From NCBI GenBank assembly GCA_903901225.1, contig CAIUQE010000039.1:1-50848 (forward strand): DNA of 50,848 nt. Reading direction: 5' to 3'. Source of the DNA: Candidatus Omnitrophota bacterium (lineage in GTDB: Bacteria > Omnitrophota > Gorgyraeia > Zapsychrales > Fredricksoniimonadaceae). The position numbers and the translations under genes were made by a program. The notes beneath the pieces were generated by a model. That model was not told the DNA's origin. It saw only the letters and a program-made list of their open reading frames with translations, and did not search any database. Numbering within the stretch: position 1 is the first letter of the stretch; the number at the start of each line of letters is the position of its first letter. Shown here piece after piece: positions 1-7,510 of this stretch.

Positions 1-87
1 ATTGCCGACGGTCTTTGGCAAATGAAGTTCAGTTTTTATATCCTTGGTTCCGTAGATCTGAGAAAGAACAAGATTATTCGCAACTAA
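1..87 (+). CDS. partial transposase C-terminus (integrase core, IS481-like)
   Basis: Frame 1 reads 28 residues from the window edge to a TAA at 85-87. It contains IADGLWQ followed by F, LG, a D and a basic I/R tail, resembling the last beta-strands of the integrase-core domain of IS481/IS3-type transposases (pattern DGLW..F....LG..D). It would catalyse DDE-type transposition. Only the tail is visible, so neither the DDE residues nor intactness can be judged. A second open frame over the same bases shows no such pattern. Confidence 0.45.
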   Translation: MADGLWQMKFSFYILGSVDLRKNKIIRN

Positions 88-134
88 AAAAGTGTAAAGG
101 ATGTACCCAGTCTAAAACGTAAAGGATGTATCAG
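1..134 (+). mobile_element. right end of an insertion sequence (IS481-like?), cut by the window edge
   Basis: The first 87 bases are open in frame 1 and end a peptide that looks like the C-terminus of an integrase-core transposase. Directly after it come two near-identical direct repeats, GTAAAGGATGTACCCAG at 94-110 and GTAAAGGATGTATCAG at 119-134. Tandem subterminal repeats of this TGTAAA..ATGTA type are, from memory of the family, typical of IS481-like element ends. I place the element boundary at about 134, where the second repeat stops. The left part of the element is outside the window, so family and boundary are inference. Confidence 0.5.
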
Positions 135-203
135 TTGCACATTAACGCAAATCTTCTCGGTTCTCTAAACATTTACAATAAAGGGGGTGTTGAATAAGCA
201 TCC

Positions 204-232
204 TTGTTTATTAACTGGTGTAAGTGTATTAT
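204..232 (+). promoter_or_regulatory. sigma70-type promoter candidate for the kinase/regulator pair
   Basis: TTGTTT at 204-209 and TATTAT at 227-232 are separated by 17 bases. A start near 239 would leave about 75 nt of leader before the kinase ATG at 315, whose Shine-Dalgarno-like GAGGG lies at 303-307 region. The rest of the 135-314 gap is AT-rich with no other gene seen; a short CCGGT/ACCGG inverted repeat lies in the leader. Confidence 0.4.
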
Positions 233-314
233 TTAATATGGAACTACAAGAGTTTTTAGAAAAGCCGGTGTAATGCGCAATTATGGTTTTTACCGGTGAT
301 CGAGGGCAAACGCG

Positions 315-1760
315 ATGAACAAAGTTTTATATTTTCTGATCCTGGGCCTTTTACTGGTCCATCCACTGGCGTTAGCGCAAGCTTCGGCTGAGGGTAAGGT
401 CCCGGGAGTGGGGATCTCGATGCGGCAGGAGATTGAATATGCTGTTATCGCGCTGATCCCGGTCGGGGCGGTTTTTTTCCTGTTGCTGCTCATTGTTTCA
501 CGTTTCGAAGTTGATAAAAAAACCAAAAGCCTGCGCAAGGAGATCGAGGAGCGTAAGAAGCTGGAACTGGCGTCGAATTATTTGAAGGCGATCATTGATT
601 CCGCGGAGGATGCCATTATCGGGAAAGATCTGGAGGGCAATATTTTAAGCTGGAATTCCGGCGCGGAAAAAATATTTGGATATACGGCGGCTGAAATGGC
701 GGGTGTTTCGATCCTGCGACTGATCCCCGCGGAGCGGCACGACGAGGAGAAGGATATCCTCAACAGGATCCGCCGGGGTGAGACGGTGGGGCATTTCGAG
801 ACGCTGCGCCGGAGGAAGGACGGGAGCACGATCGAGGTTTCGGTCACGGCATCGCCGGTCAGGGATATGCAGGGCCAGATCATAGGCGTGTCGAAGGTGG
901 TCCGTGATATCAGTGAACGGAGAAAGCTGGCACAATACGCCCTTGAGATCGCGGTTGCCCAGGCGGCGGTTGAAGGCGCGGAGAAGAGGGCGGCTGAAGT
1001 TGAGGCGGCGTATCAGGAACTGAAAAAAACACAAGCGATGCTGATCCAGTCTGAAAAAATGAACGCGCTCGGCGTGCTGAGCGCCGGCGTGGCGCATGAG
1101 CTGAACAACCCTTTGACGGTCATCATGGCGCTGGCCAGGGATAATCTCGCGGATGAGCCGCAAGACAAGCCGTCGGATTACAGGAACATCGTGATCGCCG
1201 CTGAACGGATGGCCCGGATCATACGCGGGCTTCTGGATTTTTCAAGATTTTCGCCCGAAACAAGGGAGGCATTCAACTGCAATGACCTGATCGAGACCGT
1301 GCTCGGGTTCGTTCAAAAGATCATGATGGGCAACAATGTCGCGGTACAGAAGGATTTTACCCCGGACCTGCCGCTGATCAGGGTGGACAAGAATCGCTTT
1401 GAGCAGCTTGTGACCATCCTCATGGGCAATGCCGTTGACGCCATGGATAAGAAAGGTGTCTTGAAAATAGCCACGCGCAGGGTTAGTGCCGGCGGGAAAA
1501 ATTTTGTCGAGATCGAATTCACGGACAACGGCTGCGGGATAAAGCCGCGGGACATCGAAAGGATATTCGATCCTTTCTTTACGACCAAAAGTCCGGGAAA
1601 AGGCACGGGGCTGGGGTTGTCGGTGGCCGTGTCGATCATCAAGGAGCATAACGGGGAGATATCCGTTGAAAGCCCGCCGCCGGGACAGGCGCGCGGGGCC
1701 GCATTTAAAATAAGGTTCCCGCAAGCGCCGGGGGCCGGGGCAGGCGAGGGGCATGCCTAG
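315..1760 (+). CDS. membrane-bound PAS sensor histidine kinase
   Basis: Autophosphorylating sensor kinase, presumably phosphorylating the receiver protein encoded 12 bases downstream. Residues 1-25 form a signal-peptide-like segment and 42-62 a transmembrane helix; residues 65-85 are a charged linker (KKTKSL..EIEERKK) of the kind that follows membrane helices in many kinases. A PAS domain spans about 86-200 and a coiled coil 205-248. HisKA has the phosphoacceptor H261 in GVAHELNNP, and the ATPase domain shows the N box (NAVDAM), DNGCGI and GKGTGLGLS. Only about 17 residues lie between signal peptide and helix, so there is no large periplasmic sensor domain and sensing is probably by the cytoplasmic PAS. 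The ligand is unknown. Confidence 0.93.
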   Translation: MNKVLYFLILGLLLVHPLALAQASAEGKVPGVGISMRQEIEYAVIALIPVGAVFFLLLLIVSRFEVDKKTKSLRKEIEERKKLELASNYLKAIIDSAEDAIIGKDLEGNILSWNSGAEKIFGYTAAEMAGVSILRLIPAERHDEEKDILNRIRRGETVGHFETLRRRKDGSTIEVSVTASPVRDMQGQIIGVSKVVRDISERRKLAQYALEIAVAQAAVEGAEKRAAEVEAAYQELKKTQAMLIQSEKMNALGVLSAGVAHELNNPLTVIMALARDNLADEPQDKPSDYRNIVIAAERMARIIRGLLDFSRFSPETREAFNCNDLIETVLGFVQKIMMGNNVAVQKDFTPDLPLIRVDKNRFEQLVTILMGNAVDAMDKKGVLKIATRRVSAGGKNFVEIEFTDNGCGIKPRDIERIFDPFFTTKSPGKGTGLGLSVAVSIIKEHNGEISVESPPPGQARGAAFKIRFPQAPGAGAGEGHA

Positions 1761-1772
1761 AAAGGGGCTGTT

Positions 1773-2156
1773 ATGCCTGGAGAAAGCATATTGATCGTCG
1801 ACGATGAACTGCTGGTCGCGGAGGCATTAAAAAGGATGCTGACGCGGGAGAAGTATGATGTCGATAGTGTTTTGAGCGGGGCAGAAGCGCTGGAGAACGT
1901 CAGGCACAAGAAATATGCCCTGGCGATCATTGACAAGAACATGCCCGGGATGAGCGGCATCCAGGCGTGCCGGGAAATAAGGAAGTTTTGCCAAAACCTG
2001 GCCGTGATCCTGATGACCGGCGAGAGCACTGTCCCGCAAGCGGAATTCCTGGCGGCCGGAGGCGGGGCTGTGATGTACAAGCCGTTCCTGAAGGGCGAAG
2101 TGCAGGAGGCGGTCCACAAGGCGCTCGGCCCCGGCAACCTTCTGAAAAATAGTTGA
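1773..2156 (+). CDS. single-domain response regulator (CheY-like receiver)
   Basis: A 127-residue stand-alone receiver. It starts with the acidic pair in ILIVDDE, has the phosphoacceptor Asp in AIIDKNMPG (about residue 51), the conserved Thr in LMTGES and the Lys in YKPF. No output domain follows, so it probably relays phosphate or binds a partner protein. The gene starts 12 bases after the kinase and is almost certainly co-transcribed with it. An AAAGGGG-type Shine-Dalgarno sequence overlaps the end of the kinase gene. Confidence 0.93.
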   Translation: MPGESILIVDDELLVAEALKRMLTREKYDVDSVLSGAEALENVRHKKYALAIIDKNMPGMSGIQACREIRKFCQNLAVILMTGESTVPQAEFLAAGGGAVMYKPFLKGEVQEAVHKALGPGNLLKNS

Positions 2157-2164
2157 TGAACTGT

Positions 2165-2194
2165 TTGGAATTGTTAATTCATGTTTGATATATT
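2165..2194 (+). promoter_or_regulatory. promoter candidate for the secreted protein/MFS pair
   Basis: TTGGAA at 2165-2170 and TATATT at 2189-2194 are 18 bases apart, in the 71-base gap after the response regulator. A start near 2200 gives a leader of about 28 nt that contains AAAGGAG (2215-2221) before the GTG at 2228. Confidence 0.4.
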
Positions 2195-2227
2195 AGAGGT
2201 CAACATCACATAACGAAAGGAGCTGTT

Positions 2228-2602
2228 GTGAAAAAATTCATGATCCTTGTTGTGGCGGCATTGTTCGTGGCGGGCGTTGGCGCGCCGGCATTCGCGGAAA
2301 AAGCCGTGAAGAAAACATCCGAACAGAAGTACGAGCGCATCGTGGCATCGATCGTTTCCATTGACCCCAAGACCAAAACGATCAACGTGACGCGGGAAGA
2401 GAATGGCGAATCGCGGACCGTTGTCATCAGCGACAAGGCCCTGGCGCAGGTGCACGTGGGCGACCGGGTCAGGATCAAGCTCAAGCCCGGCACGAACGAA
2501 TCAGTGGGCTTGAGGATACTCGGGGCCAAGCCCGTGGCTGACGCTGGCACTGCGGCGCCTGCCGCTGCGGCAGAACCCGCGGCAAAGGCCGTCACCAAGT
2601 GA
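2228..2602 (+). CDS. small secreted protein with a beta-rich (OB-like?) core
   Basis: A 124-residue protein beginning at GTG 2228, chosen because AAAGGAG sits 6 bases upstream. Residues 1-23 are a clear signal peptide ending AFA, so the mature protein is periplasmic or secreted. The core has the pattern IVASIVSIDPKTKTINVT, then VVISDKALAQVHVGDRVRIKL, which resembles small beta-barrel periplasmic proteins of the DUF5666/copper-binding-like type. The C-terminal 25 residues are a low-complexity Ala/Pro/Lys tail. It overlaps the transporter gene by four bases (GTGA), implying coupled translation. Function is unknown. Confidence 0.85.
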   Translation: MKKFMILVVAALFVAGVGAPAFAEKAVKKTSEQKYERIVASIVSIDPKTKTINVTREENGESRTVVISDKALAQVHVGDRVRIKLKPGTNESVGLRILGAKPVADAGTAAPAAAAEPAAKAVTK

Positions 2603-3993
2603 ACAAGTTGGGTGACGATGGGGCGTTGCCGCGCGGGCGCATCATCTTTGCCAGCATGGTTGGCACGACCATCGAGTTTTACGATTTCTACATCTATGCC
2701 ACAGCCGCTGTTTCCGTCTTCCCGTTGCTTTTCTTTCCGAAAAGCGACGCGGGGGCGGCGCTGCTCGCGTCCATGGCCACCTTTGGCGTGGCGTTCGTGG
2801 CGCGTCCCGTCGGTTCCATTCTGTTCGGGCATTTCGGCGACCGCGTCGGGCGCAAGGCCACGCTGGTCGGCTCGCTCCTGACCATGGGGATCGCGACGTT
2901 CCTGATCGGCTTGTTGCCGACGCTCTTGCAGGTCGGCCTGCTGGCCCCCGTCTTGCTGACGATCCTGCGTTTTTGCCAGGGGCTGGGGCTGGGCGGGGAG
3001 TGGTCGGGGGCGGCACTCCTGGCCACCGAGACCGCCGGCGACGGGAAAAGGGCCTGGGCGGCCATGTGGCCCCAGCTGGGCGCGCCGTTCGGCTTCATCC
3101 TGGCGAACGGTTTTTTTCTCCTGCTCACCATCCTGTTCCATTATAATTCCGCCGAGGCGCAGCTGCGCGGGGATTTTCTCGCCTGGGGGTGGCGGATCCC
3201 GTTCCTGGCCTCCGTCCTGATGGTGGCCGTTGGGCTGTATGTGCGCTTCCAGCTTGAGGAAACGTCGGTCTTTGCCCGGGCCATGGCGCGCGGGGAAAAA
3301 CTTAAAACACCGCTCGCCGAGGTGTTCCGCCATCATTTAAAGGCGCTCGTCCTGGGCACTTTTATCATGCTGGCCACCTACGGGCTGTTCTACCTGATGA
3401 CCACATGGGTGCTTTCTTACGCTATCGGCAGGACGGAACTGGGGTTCCTGGGGATCGGCTACCGCAATTTTTTGGTGCTCCAGCTTCTTTCCGTGCTTTT
3501 CTTCGCCGGGATGGTCCCGGTCTCGGGCTGGCTGGCCGACCGTCACGGGCGCCGGAGTGTCCTTCTGGTGGTGACAGGGGCCATCATCCTCTTCGGCCTT
3601 TCATTCAGCCGCTTCCTTGATCCCGCGGTCATGGGCACGGGCGAAAGCGCGAACACGGGGCTGATGCTGTTGTTCCTGTGCATCGGCATGGCGCTGATGG
3701 GCCTGAGTTTCGGCCCCATGTCGGCGGTGCTTCCCGAACTGTTCCCGACGAATGTCCGTTACACCGGCTCTGGCATTTCCTATAACGTCTCATCCATTCT
3801 CGGCGCGGCATTGACCCCTTTCGCGGCCGTCTGGCTGGCCCGCAACCATGGTGTCGGTTCTGTCGGGCTTTATCTCGCGGTGCTGGCGGCGCTGACGTTC
3901 ATCGCTCTGTTGATCTCCAAAGAAACACGGCACACCCGGCTTGACGCGCCGGACGCCATCGCGACGGTCGGCATTGAAGCGACGTCCCCGTAG
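2599..3993 (+). CDS. MFS transporter, metabolite:H+ symporter (MHS) type
   Basis: A 464-residue inner-membrane protein with about 12 hydrophobic helices. The start GTG 2599 overlaps the previous stop. The beginning (ASMVGTTIEFYDFYIY) and the loop GHFGDRVGRKATL are signatures of the MHS subfamily (ProP, KgtP, ShiA relatives), as is GLGLGGEWSGAALLATE around residues 128-144. A second copy of the cytoplasmic loop motif, WLADRHGRRSVLL, lies at the start of the second half. Such carriers import organic acids or compatible solutes with protons; the substrate cannot be read here. Length is normal and nothing is broken. Confidence 0.9.
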   Translation: MNKLGDDGALPRGRIIFASMVGTTIEFYDFYIYATAAVSVFPLLFFPKSDAGAALLASMATFGVAFVARPVGSILFGHFGDRVGRKATLVGSLLTMGIATFLIGLLPTLLQVGLLAPVLLTILRFCQGLGLGGEWSGAALLATETAGDGKRAWAAMWPQLGAPFGFILANGFFLLLTILFHYNSAEAQLRGDFLAWGWRIPFLASVLMVAVGLYVRFQLEETSVFARAMARGEKLKTPLAEVFRHHLKALVLGTFIMLATYGLFYLMTTWVLSYAIGRTELGFLGIGYRNFLVLQLLSVLFFAGMVPVSGWLADRHGRRSVLLVVTGAIILFGLSFSRFLDPAVMGTGESANTGLMLLFLCIGMALMGLSFGPMSAVLPELFPTNVRYTGSGISYNVSSILGAALTPFAAVWLARNHGVGSVGLYLAVLAALTFIALLISKETRHTRLDAPDAIATVGIEATSP

Positions 3994-4021
3994 GCGTGAA
4001 TTATTTTCAATTATCACTTGG

Positions 4022-4050
4022 TTGCCTTGCAAAACGAATTAAACTATAAC
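4022..4050 (+). promoter_or_regulatory. promoter candidate for the 18-residue peptide gene
   Basis: TTGCCT at 4022-4027 and TATAAC at 4045-4050 are separated by exactly 17 bases. Transcription from about 4057 would give a transcript of roughly 150 nt ending at the terminator at 4175-4206. The leader contains TAACT/AGTTA, a weak hairpin. Confidence 0.45.
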
Positions 4051-4090
4051 TGAAGTATGGAGTTACAGTTTTTCTTAAGGAAGGGGGTGA

Positions 4091-4147
4091 ATGACAATGG
4101 GAGACAAGGTCGCCAACAAGAAGAAGGCCAAGAAAGTTAAGAAGTAA
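4091..4147 (+). CDS. 18-residue lysine-rich peptide
   Basis: ATG 4091 opens an 18-codon frame, MTMGDKVANKKKAKKVKK, ending TAA at 4145-4147. AAGGAAGGGGGTGA immediately upstream is a very strong Shine-Dalgarno region; it fits ATG 4097 (MGDK...) at about 8 bases slightly better than ATG 4091, so the product may be 16 residues. Short MGDK-initiated lysine-rich peptides occur as unassigned small proteins in several bacterial phyla (recollection, not checked). Half the residues are Lys, which suggests binding to nucleic acid, ribosome or membrane phosphate, but no function is established. It has its own promoter and terminator. Confidence 0.6.
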   Translation: MTMGDKVANKKKAKKVKK

Positions 4148-4174
4148 TTTCTTTTCACCGTTATCGCGTGAAAG

Positions 4175-4206
4175 CCCATCCGAAGAACATATCGGGTGGG
4201 TTTTTC
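4175..4206 (+). terminator. Rho-independent terminator
   Basis: CCCATCCGA (4175-4183) pairs with TCGGGTGGG (4192-4200) over nine base pairs (one G-T), with an 8-base loop, followed by TTTTTC. It closes the small-peptide transcript. Confidence 0.85.
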
Positions 4207-4238
4207 ATTTTATTGCCACGCGCTTTCTTATTGCCTGT

Positions 4239-4326
4239 CAGCTTTCGCCGCGCCGAGCGCCAGGTGCCTTTCCGCCTGGAGCGAAGTGAAGCCGGAAGGG
4301 TGGCGCGGTAAGGCAGGCGAAAGCTG
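4239..4326 (+). repeat. dispersed 88-bp element with 11-bp terminal inverted repeats, copy 1
   Basis: CAGCTTTCGCC (4239-4249) is the exact reverse complement of GGCGAAAGCTG (4316-4326). The interior GCGCCGAGCGCCAGG...CGCCTGGAGCGAAG...GGGTGGCGCG recurs in inverted orientation at 20033-20116 with few changes. The whole can fold into nested hairpins. It has no coding capacity of its own. It sits in the 242-base gap between the small-peptide terminator and the rex promoter. Confidence 0.8.
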
Positions 4327-4349
4327 ATGGGCAGTGGCGCGAAAGCCCC

Positions 4350-4377
4350 TTGACAACGCGGTTTTTGGTGCTATATT
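4350..4377 (+). promoter_or_regulatory. sigma70 promoter of the rex-hydrogenase operon
   Basis: A perfect TTGACA at 4350-4355 and TATATT at 4372-4377 with a 16-base spacer. It is the best promoter match in the window and lies about 70 bases before the rex ATG. All six genes to 12413 are spaced by at most about 20 bases or overlap, so this promoter could serve the whole unit. Confidence 0.7.
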
Positions 4378-4387
4378 TGGATAAATT

Positions 4388-4412
4388 ATTATCGATAGAA
4401 AATTATCGATAA
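4388..4412 (+). promoter_or_regulatory. operator-like double site (ATTATCGATA repeated)
   Basis: ATTATCGATA occurs at 4388-4397 and again at 4402-4411. Each half is itself close to the palindrome TTATCGATAA, so the pair is both a direct and an inverted repeat, with 14 bases between starts. It sits immediately after the -10 box, where a repressor would block initiation. Known Rex sites are TTGTGAA..TTCACAA or TTGTTAA-type, so this would be a divergent Rex operator or the site of another regulator. Autoregulation by Rex is inference. Confidence 0.5.
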
Positions 4413-4448
4413 ATCCTGTTGAGGAACGCCCGTTAACCGGAGGGGATC

Positions 4449-5096
4449 ATGACAACATCGGCACCCGTGGTGGTTTCCCGTTCCACGCTCAAGCGCCTTC
4501 CTTTATATCTCCACGTGCTGGAAGACCTCCAGCGCCAGGGGCGGGAGTATGCCTCGTGTACGATGCTCGCCGGGAAATTTGACTTCGCCCCGATCCTGGT
4601 CCGCAAGGACCTTGAGGTCACGGGGGCAAAGGGGACCGCGAAGATCGGTTTCAAGGTCGTTGACCTGATCAGGGATATCAAGGAGTTCCTGGGCTGGCAC
4701 AACGTTCAGGACGCGTTCCTTGTCGGGGCCGGGAACCTGGGCAAGGCGCTTTTGGGGTATAAAGACTTTGAACTGTACGGGCTGAATATCGTGGCGGTCT
4801 TTGACGCGGACCCCCGCAAGGTCGGCACCAGGGTCTTCAATAAAGAAGTCCTGCCCATGGGGCGGATGCCGGGCCTCGCGAAACGCATGCATATCAATAT
4901 CGGGATCGTGACCGTGTCGGCCGATGGCGCGCAGGCGGTGGTCGATGCCATGGTGATATCCGGGATCAGGGCGATCTGGAATTTTGCCCCAGCGCCCTTG
5001 AGCATACCCGACGGGATCATCCTGGAGAACGCCCGGCTCACGCAGAGCCTGGCGGTGTTGTCTAACAATTTAAAACGGACGTTACAATCCGAATGA
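4449..5096 (+). CDS. rex: redox-sensing transcriptional repressor Rex
   Basis: A 215-residue cytoplasmic repressor that releases DNA when NADH is high relative to NAD+. Residues 10-80 form the winged-helix domain (RSTLKRLPLYLHVLEDL, then ILVRKDLEVTG). The Rossmann domain has GAGNLGKALL at 93-102, then AVFDADPRKVG and the GVVT-like IVTVSADGAQAVVD. The C-terminal helix (LAVLSNNLKR) matches the dimer-swapping helix of the family. The start is supported by GGAGGGG just upstream. Thirteen bases separate it from hydC, consistent with Rex controlling NADH-linked H2 production in its own operon. Confidence 0.95.
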   Translation: MTTSAPVVVSRSTLKRLPLYLHVLEDLQRQGREYASCTMLAGKFDFAPILVRKDLEVTGAKGTAKIGFKVVDLIRDIKEFLGWHNVQDAFLVGAGNLGKALLGYKDFELYGLNIVAVFDADPRKVGTRVFNKEVLPMGRMPGLAKRMHINIGIVTVSADGAQAVVDAMVISGIRAIWNFAPAPLSIPDGIILENARLTQSLAVLSNNLKRTLQSE

Positions 5097-5109
5097 AGGA
5101 GTTTGTCCC

Positions 5110-5613
5110 ATGCCCACGGTAATGCTTAGGAAATTCGAGAAGGTATGCGCGATCGTTGAGAAATACGACAATGATCCCGCCAAATTGATCCCCATCCTGC
5201 AGGAAGTGCAGAACGAGTACCGCTATCTTCCCGAAGAGGTCATGGCGTTCGTGGCCACGACACTGGGATTGTCGCCGGCGAAAGTGTTCGGGGTGGCGTC
5301 GTTCTACGCCCATTTCGCGCTCCAGCCCAAGGGCAAGTACGTTGTGCGCCTGTGCGACGGCACGGCGTGCCACGTCAAGGGTTCCGATGGGATATTGCAG
5401 GCCTTGTACAAGAAACTCGGGCTTGATGAAAAAAACCCCACAACGCCCGACATGCTTTTCACGGTCGAGACGGTTGCGTGCCTCGGGGCCTGCGGCCTGG
5501 CGCCGGTGGTGGTCATCAACGATACGGTGTATGGCCAGGTGACGCCCGAAAAAGCGGCGGCGCTGGTCGATGAGATCAGGGTGAAGGAGGATGGCAGCCA
5601 TGTGTCAGCTTAA
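5110..5613 (+). CDS. hydC: [FeFe]-hydrogenase gamma subunit, NuoE-like
   Basis: A 167-residue thioredoxin-fold [2Fe-2S] protein of the NuoE/HndA family. The four ligands are C82 and C87 in CDGTACHVKG, and C124 and C128 in CLGAC. The N-terminal helical bundle (residues 1-55) carries the usual LIPILQEVQNEYRYLPEE. In the complex it passes electrons near the flavin subunit. AAGGAG lies 8 bases before the ATG. It overlaps the next gene by 14 bases if that starts at 5600. Complete and normal in length. In soluble NADH-dependent or bifurcating hydrogenases this subunit is always linked to hydB and hydA, as here. Confidence 0.93.
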   Translation: MPTVMLRKFEKVCAIVEKYDNDPAKLIPILQEVQNEYRYLPEEVMAFVATTLGLSPAKVFGVASFYAHFALQPKGKYVVRLCDGTACHVKGSDGILQALYKKLGLDEKNPTTPDMLFTVETVACLGACGLAPVVVINDTVYGQVTPEKAAALVDEIRVKEDGSHVSA

Positions 5614-7495
5614 GTCAACGGCGGAAATAACCTTCGCGGGCCGCGACGGCCTGCGCAAGATCGTCATATGCACCGGGACCGGTTGCATCGCCAACGGGGC
5701 GATGGACGTGTTCGCGGCGTTCGCCAGTGCCATGAAGGCGGCGGGGATCGATGTGGTTGACCAGTTCGAAGCCCTCGAGGGGATCCGGGAGGCGAAAAGC
5801 ACCGTTTATCTTTCCAAGAGCGGTTGCCAGGGATTCTGCCAGATGGGGCCGCTGGTCTCCATTGAGCCGGAAGGCATCCTTTACACCAGGGTGAAGGCCG
5901 CGGATGTTAAAGACATTGTCGCGAAGACCTTGCTCCAGGGCGAGGTCATTGACGCGCTGCTGTACGTGGACCCTGTCACAAAAAAGCATTGCCGGTCGCA
6001 GAAGGAGATCACGTTTTACAAGCGCCAGCACCGGTTGGTCCTCAAGCAGTGCGGGGAACTGAATCCTGAAAATATCGCCGAGTACCGGGCCATTGGCGGG
6101 TACGCGGCCGCGGAAAAAGCGTACACGCGCATGACCCCGGAGATCATTTGCAAGAACATGATCGATGCCGGCCTGCGCGGGCGCGGCGGCGGCGGGTTTC
6201 CGACGGGCAAGAAGTGGGAAGTTTGCCGCGTCCAGAAGAACGACAAGAAATATATCATCTGCAATGGCGACGAAGGCGACCCCGGGGCTTTCATGGACCG
6301 TTCCGTCATGGAAGGCAATCCGCACTCCGTGATCGAGGGGATGATGATCGCGGCGCGCGCCATCGGCGCCGATGAGGGGTATGTGTATGTCCGGGCCGAG
6401 TATCCTCTGGCGGTCAAGCGCGTGCGCAAGGCTTGCGCCGACGCGCTCAAGGCCGGGATACTGGGCGATAATGTTTTCGGCACGGGGCTGAAGATGCGCC
6501 TGCACGTCATGGAAGGCGCGGGCGCTTTCGTGTGCGGCGAGGAAACAGCCTTGATGGCGTCCATCGAGGGCGATCGCGGGATGCCCAGGCCAAAGCCGCC
6601 GTTCCCGGCCCAGGCGGGGCTCTGGGGCAAACCCACGGTGATCAACAATGTTGAGACCCTGGCGACGGTGCCGCTGATCCTGGGGATGGGCGTTGAAGCT
6701 TTCCGCGCGCTGGGGACCGCCAGTTCGCCGGGCACCAAGACGTTCGCGCTCACGGGGCACGTGGCCAACACCGGGCTCATTGAGGTCCCCTTTGGCGCGA
6801 CGCTGCGCGAGATCGTCATGGAGATCGGCGGCGGCATCACGGACAAAAAAGGGCGCATTGACCCCGAAGGGTTCAAGGCGGTGCAGATCGGCGGACCTTC
6901 GGGCGGTTGCCTGACCAAAGAGCACCTGGACCTGAAGATGGATTTTGATTCGCTGCGTTCCATCGGCGCGATGGTGGGTTCGGGCGGGCTGGTCTGCATG
7001 AACAAGTCCACCTGCATGGTTGCGGTAGCCAAGTATTTCATGCAATTCACCCAGAAAGAATCCTGCGGCAAGTGCGTGCTGTGCCGTGAAGGGACGAAGC
7101 AGATGCTTTACCTGCTGGAGGATATCGTCGAAGGGCGGGCCACGGGCGACACGCTCGCGGTGCTCGAGGAGCTGGCGACCGTGGTGCAGCGGGGGTCTCT
7201 GTGCGGCCTGGGTAAGACCGCGCCCAACCCGGTCCTCTCGACGCTCAAGTATTTCAAGGACGAGTACATGGCGCATGTCATTGACAAGCGCTGTCCCACC
7301 GGCGAGTGCCGCAAATTGGCCAAACCCGCGATCAGCGCCGACAAATGCAAGGGGTGCACCCTTTGCGGGAAGAAATGTCCGGTGCACGCGATCACGGGTG
7401 AGGTCAAAAAGACGCATGTCATCGATGAGGCTCTTTGTATCAAGTGCGGCGTTTGCGCCCAGGTATGTAAATTCGACGCCGTTACCGGCGTATAA
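5600..7495 (+). CDS. hydB: [FeFe]-hydrogenase beta subunit, NuoF-like NADH/FMN flavoprotein
   Basis: The flavoprotein that exchanges electrons with NADH, about 631 residues. I choose ATG 5600 because AAGGAGG (5584-5590) touches the earlier ATG 5591 directly but is 9 bases from 5600. Domains in order: an N-terminal thioredoxin-like [2Fe-2S] domain (CTGTGC... GCQGFC); the NuoF FMN/NADH domain with GRGGGGFPTGKKW and NGDEGDPGAFMDR; a SLBB segment; the [4Fe-4S] motif ESCGKCVLCREG; and a C-terminal two-cluster ferredoxin (CKGCTLCGKKCP, CIKCGVCAQVC). The extra N- and C-terminal domains are typical of HydB in electron-bifurcating enzymes and absent from plain NuoF. Whether this enzyme bifurcates cannot be decided from sequence alone. 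Confidence 0.95.
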   Translation: MCQLKSTAEITFAGRDGLRKIVICTGTGCIANGAMDVFAAFASAMKAAGIDVVDQFEALEGIREAKSTVYLSKSGCQGFCQMGPLVSIEPEGILYTRVKAADVKDIVAKTLLQGEVIDALLYVDPVTKKHCRSQKEITFYKRQHRLVLKQCGELNPENIAEYRAIGGYAAAEKAYTRMTPEIICKNMIDAGLRGRGGGGFPTGKKWEVCRVQKNDKKYIICNGDEGDPGAFMDRSVMEGNPHSVIEGMMIAARAIGADEGYVYVRAEYPLAVKRVRKACADALKAGILGDNVFGTGLKMRLHVMEGAGAFVCGEETALMASIEGDRGMPRPKPPFPAQAGLWGKPTVINNVETLATVPLILGMGVEAFRALGTASSPGTKTFALTGHVANTGLIEVPFGATLREIVMEIGGGITDKKGRIDPEGFKAVQIGGPSGGCLTKEHLDLKMDFDSLRSIGAMVGSGGLVCMNKSTCMVAVAKYFMQFTQKESCGKCVLCREGTKQMLYLLEDIVEGRATGDTLAVLEELATVVQRGSLCGLGKTAPNPVLSTLKYFKDEYMAHVIDKRCPTGECRKLAKPAISADKCKGCTLCGKKCPVHAITGEVKKTHVIDEALCIKCGVCAQVCKFDAVTGV

Positions 7496-7510
7496 CCATA
7501 GGAGTGCATC

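Noticed and set aside
2206-3336. Minus-strand frame opposite the secreted protein and MFS transporter
   Set aside because: Shadow of GC-rich coding; no ribosome site and low-complexity product.
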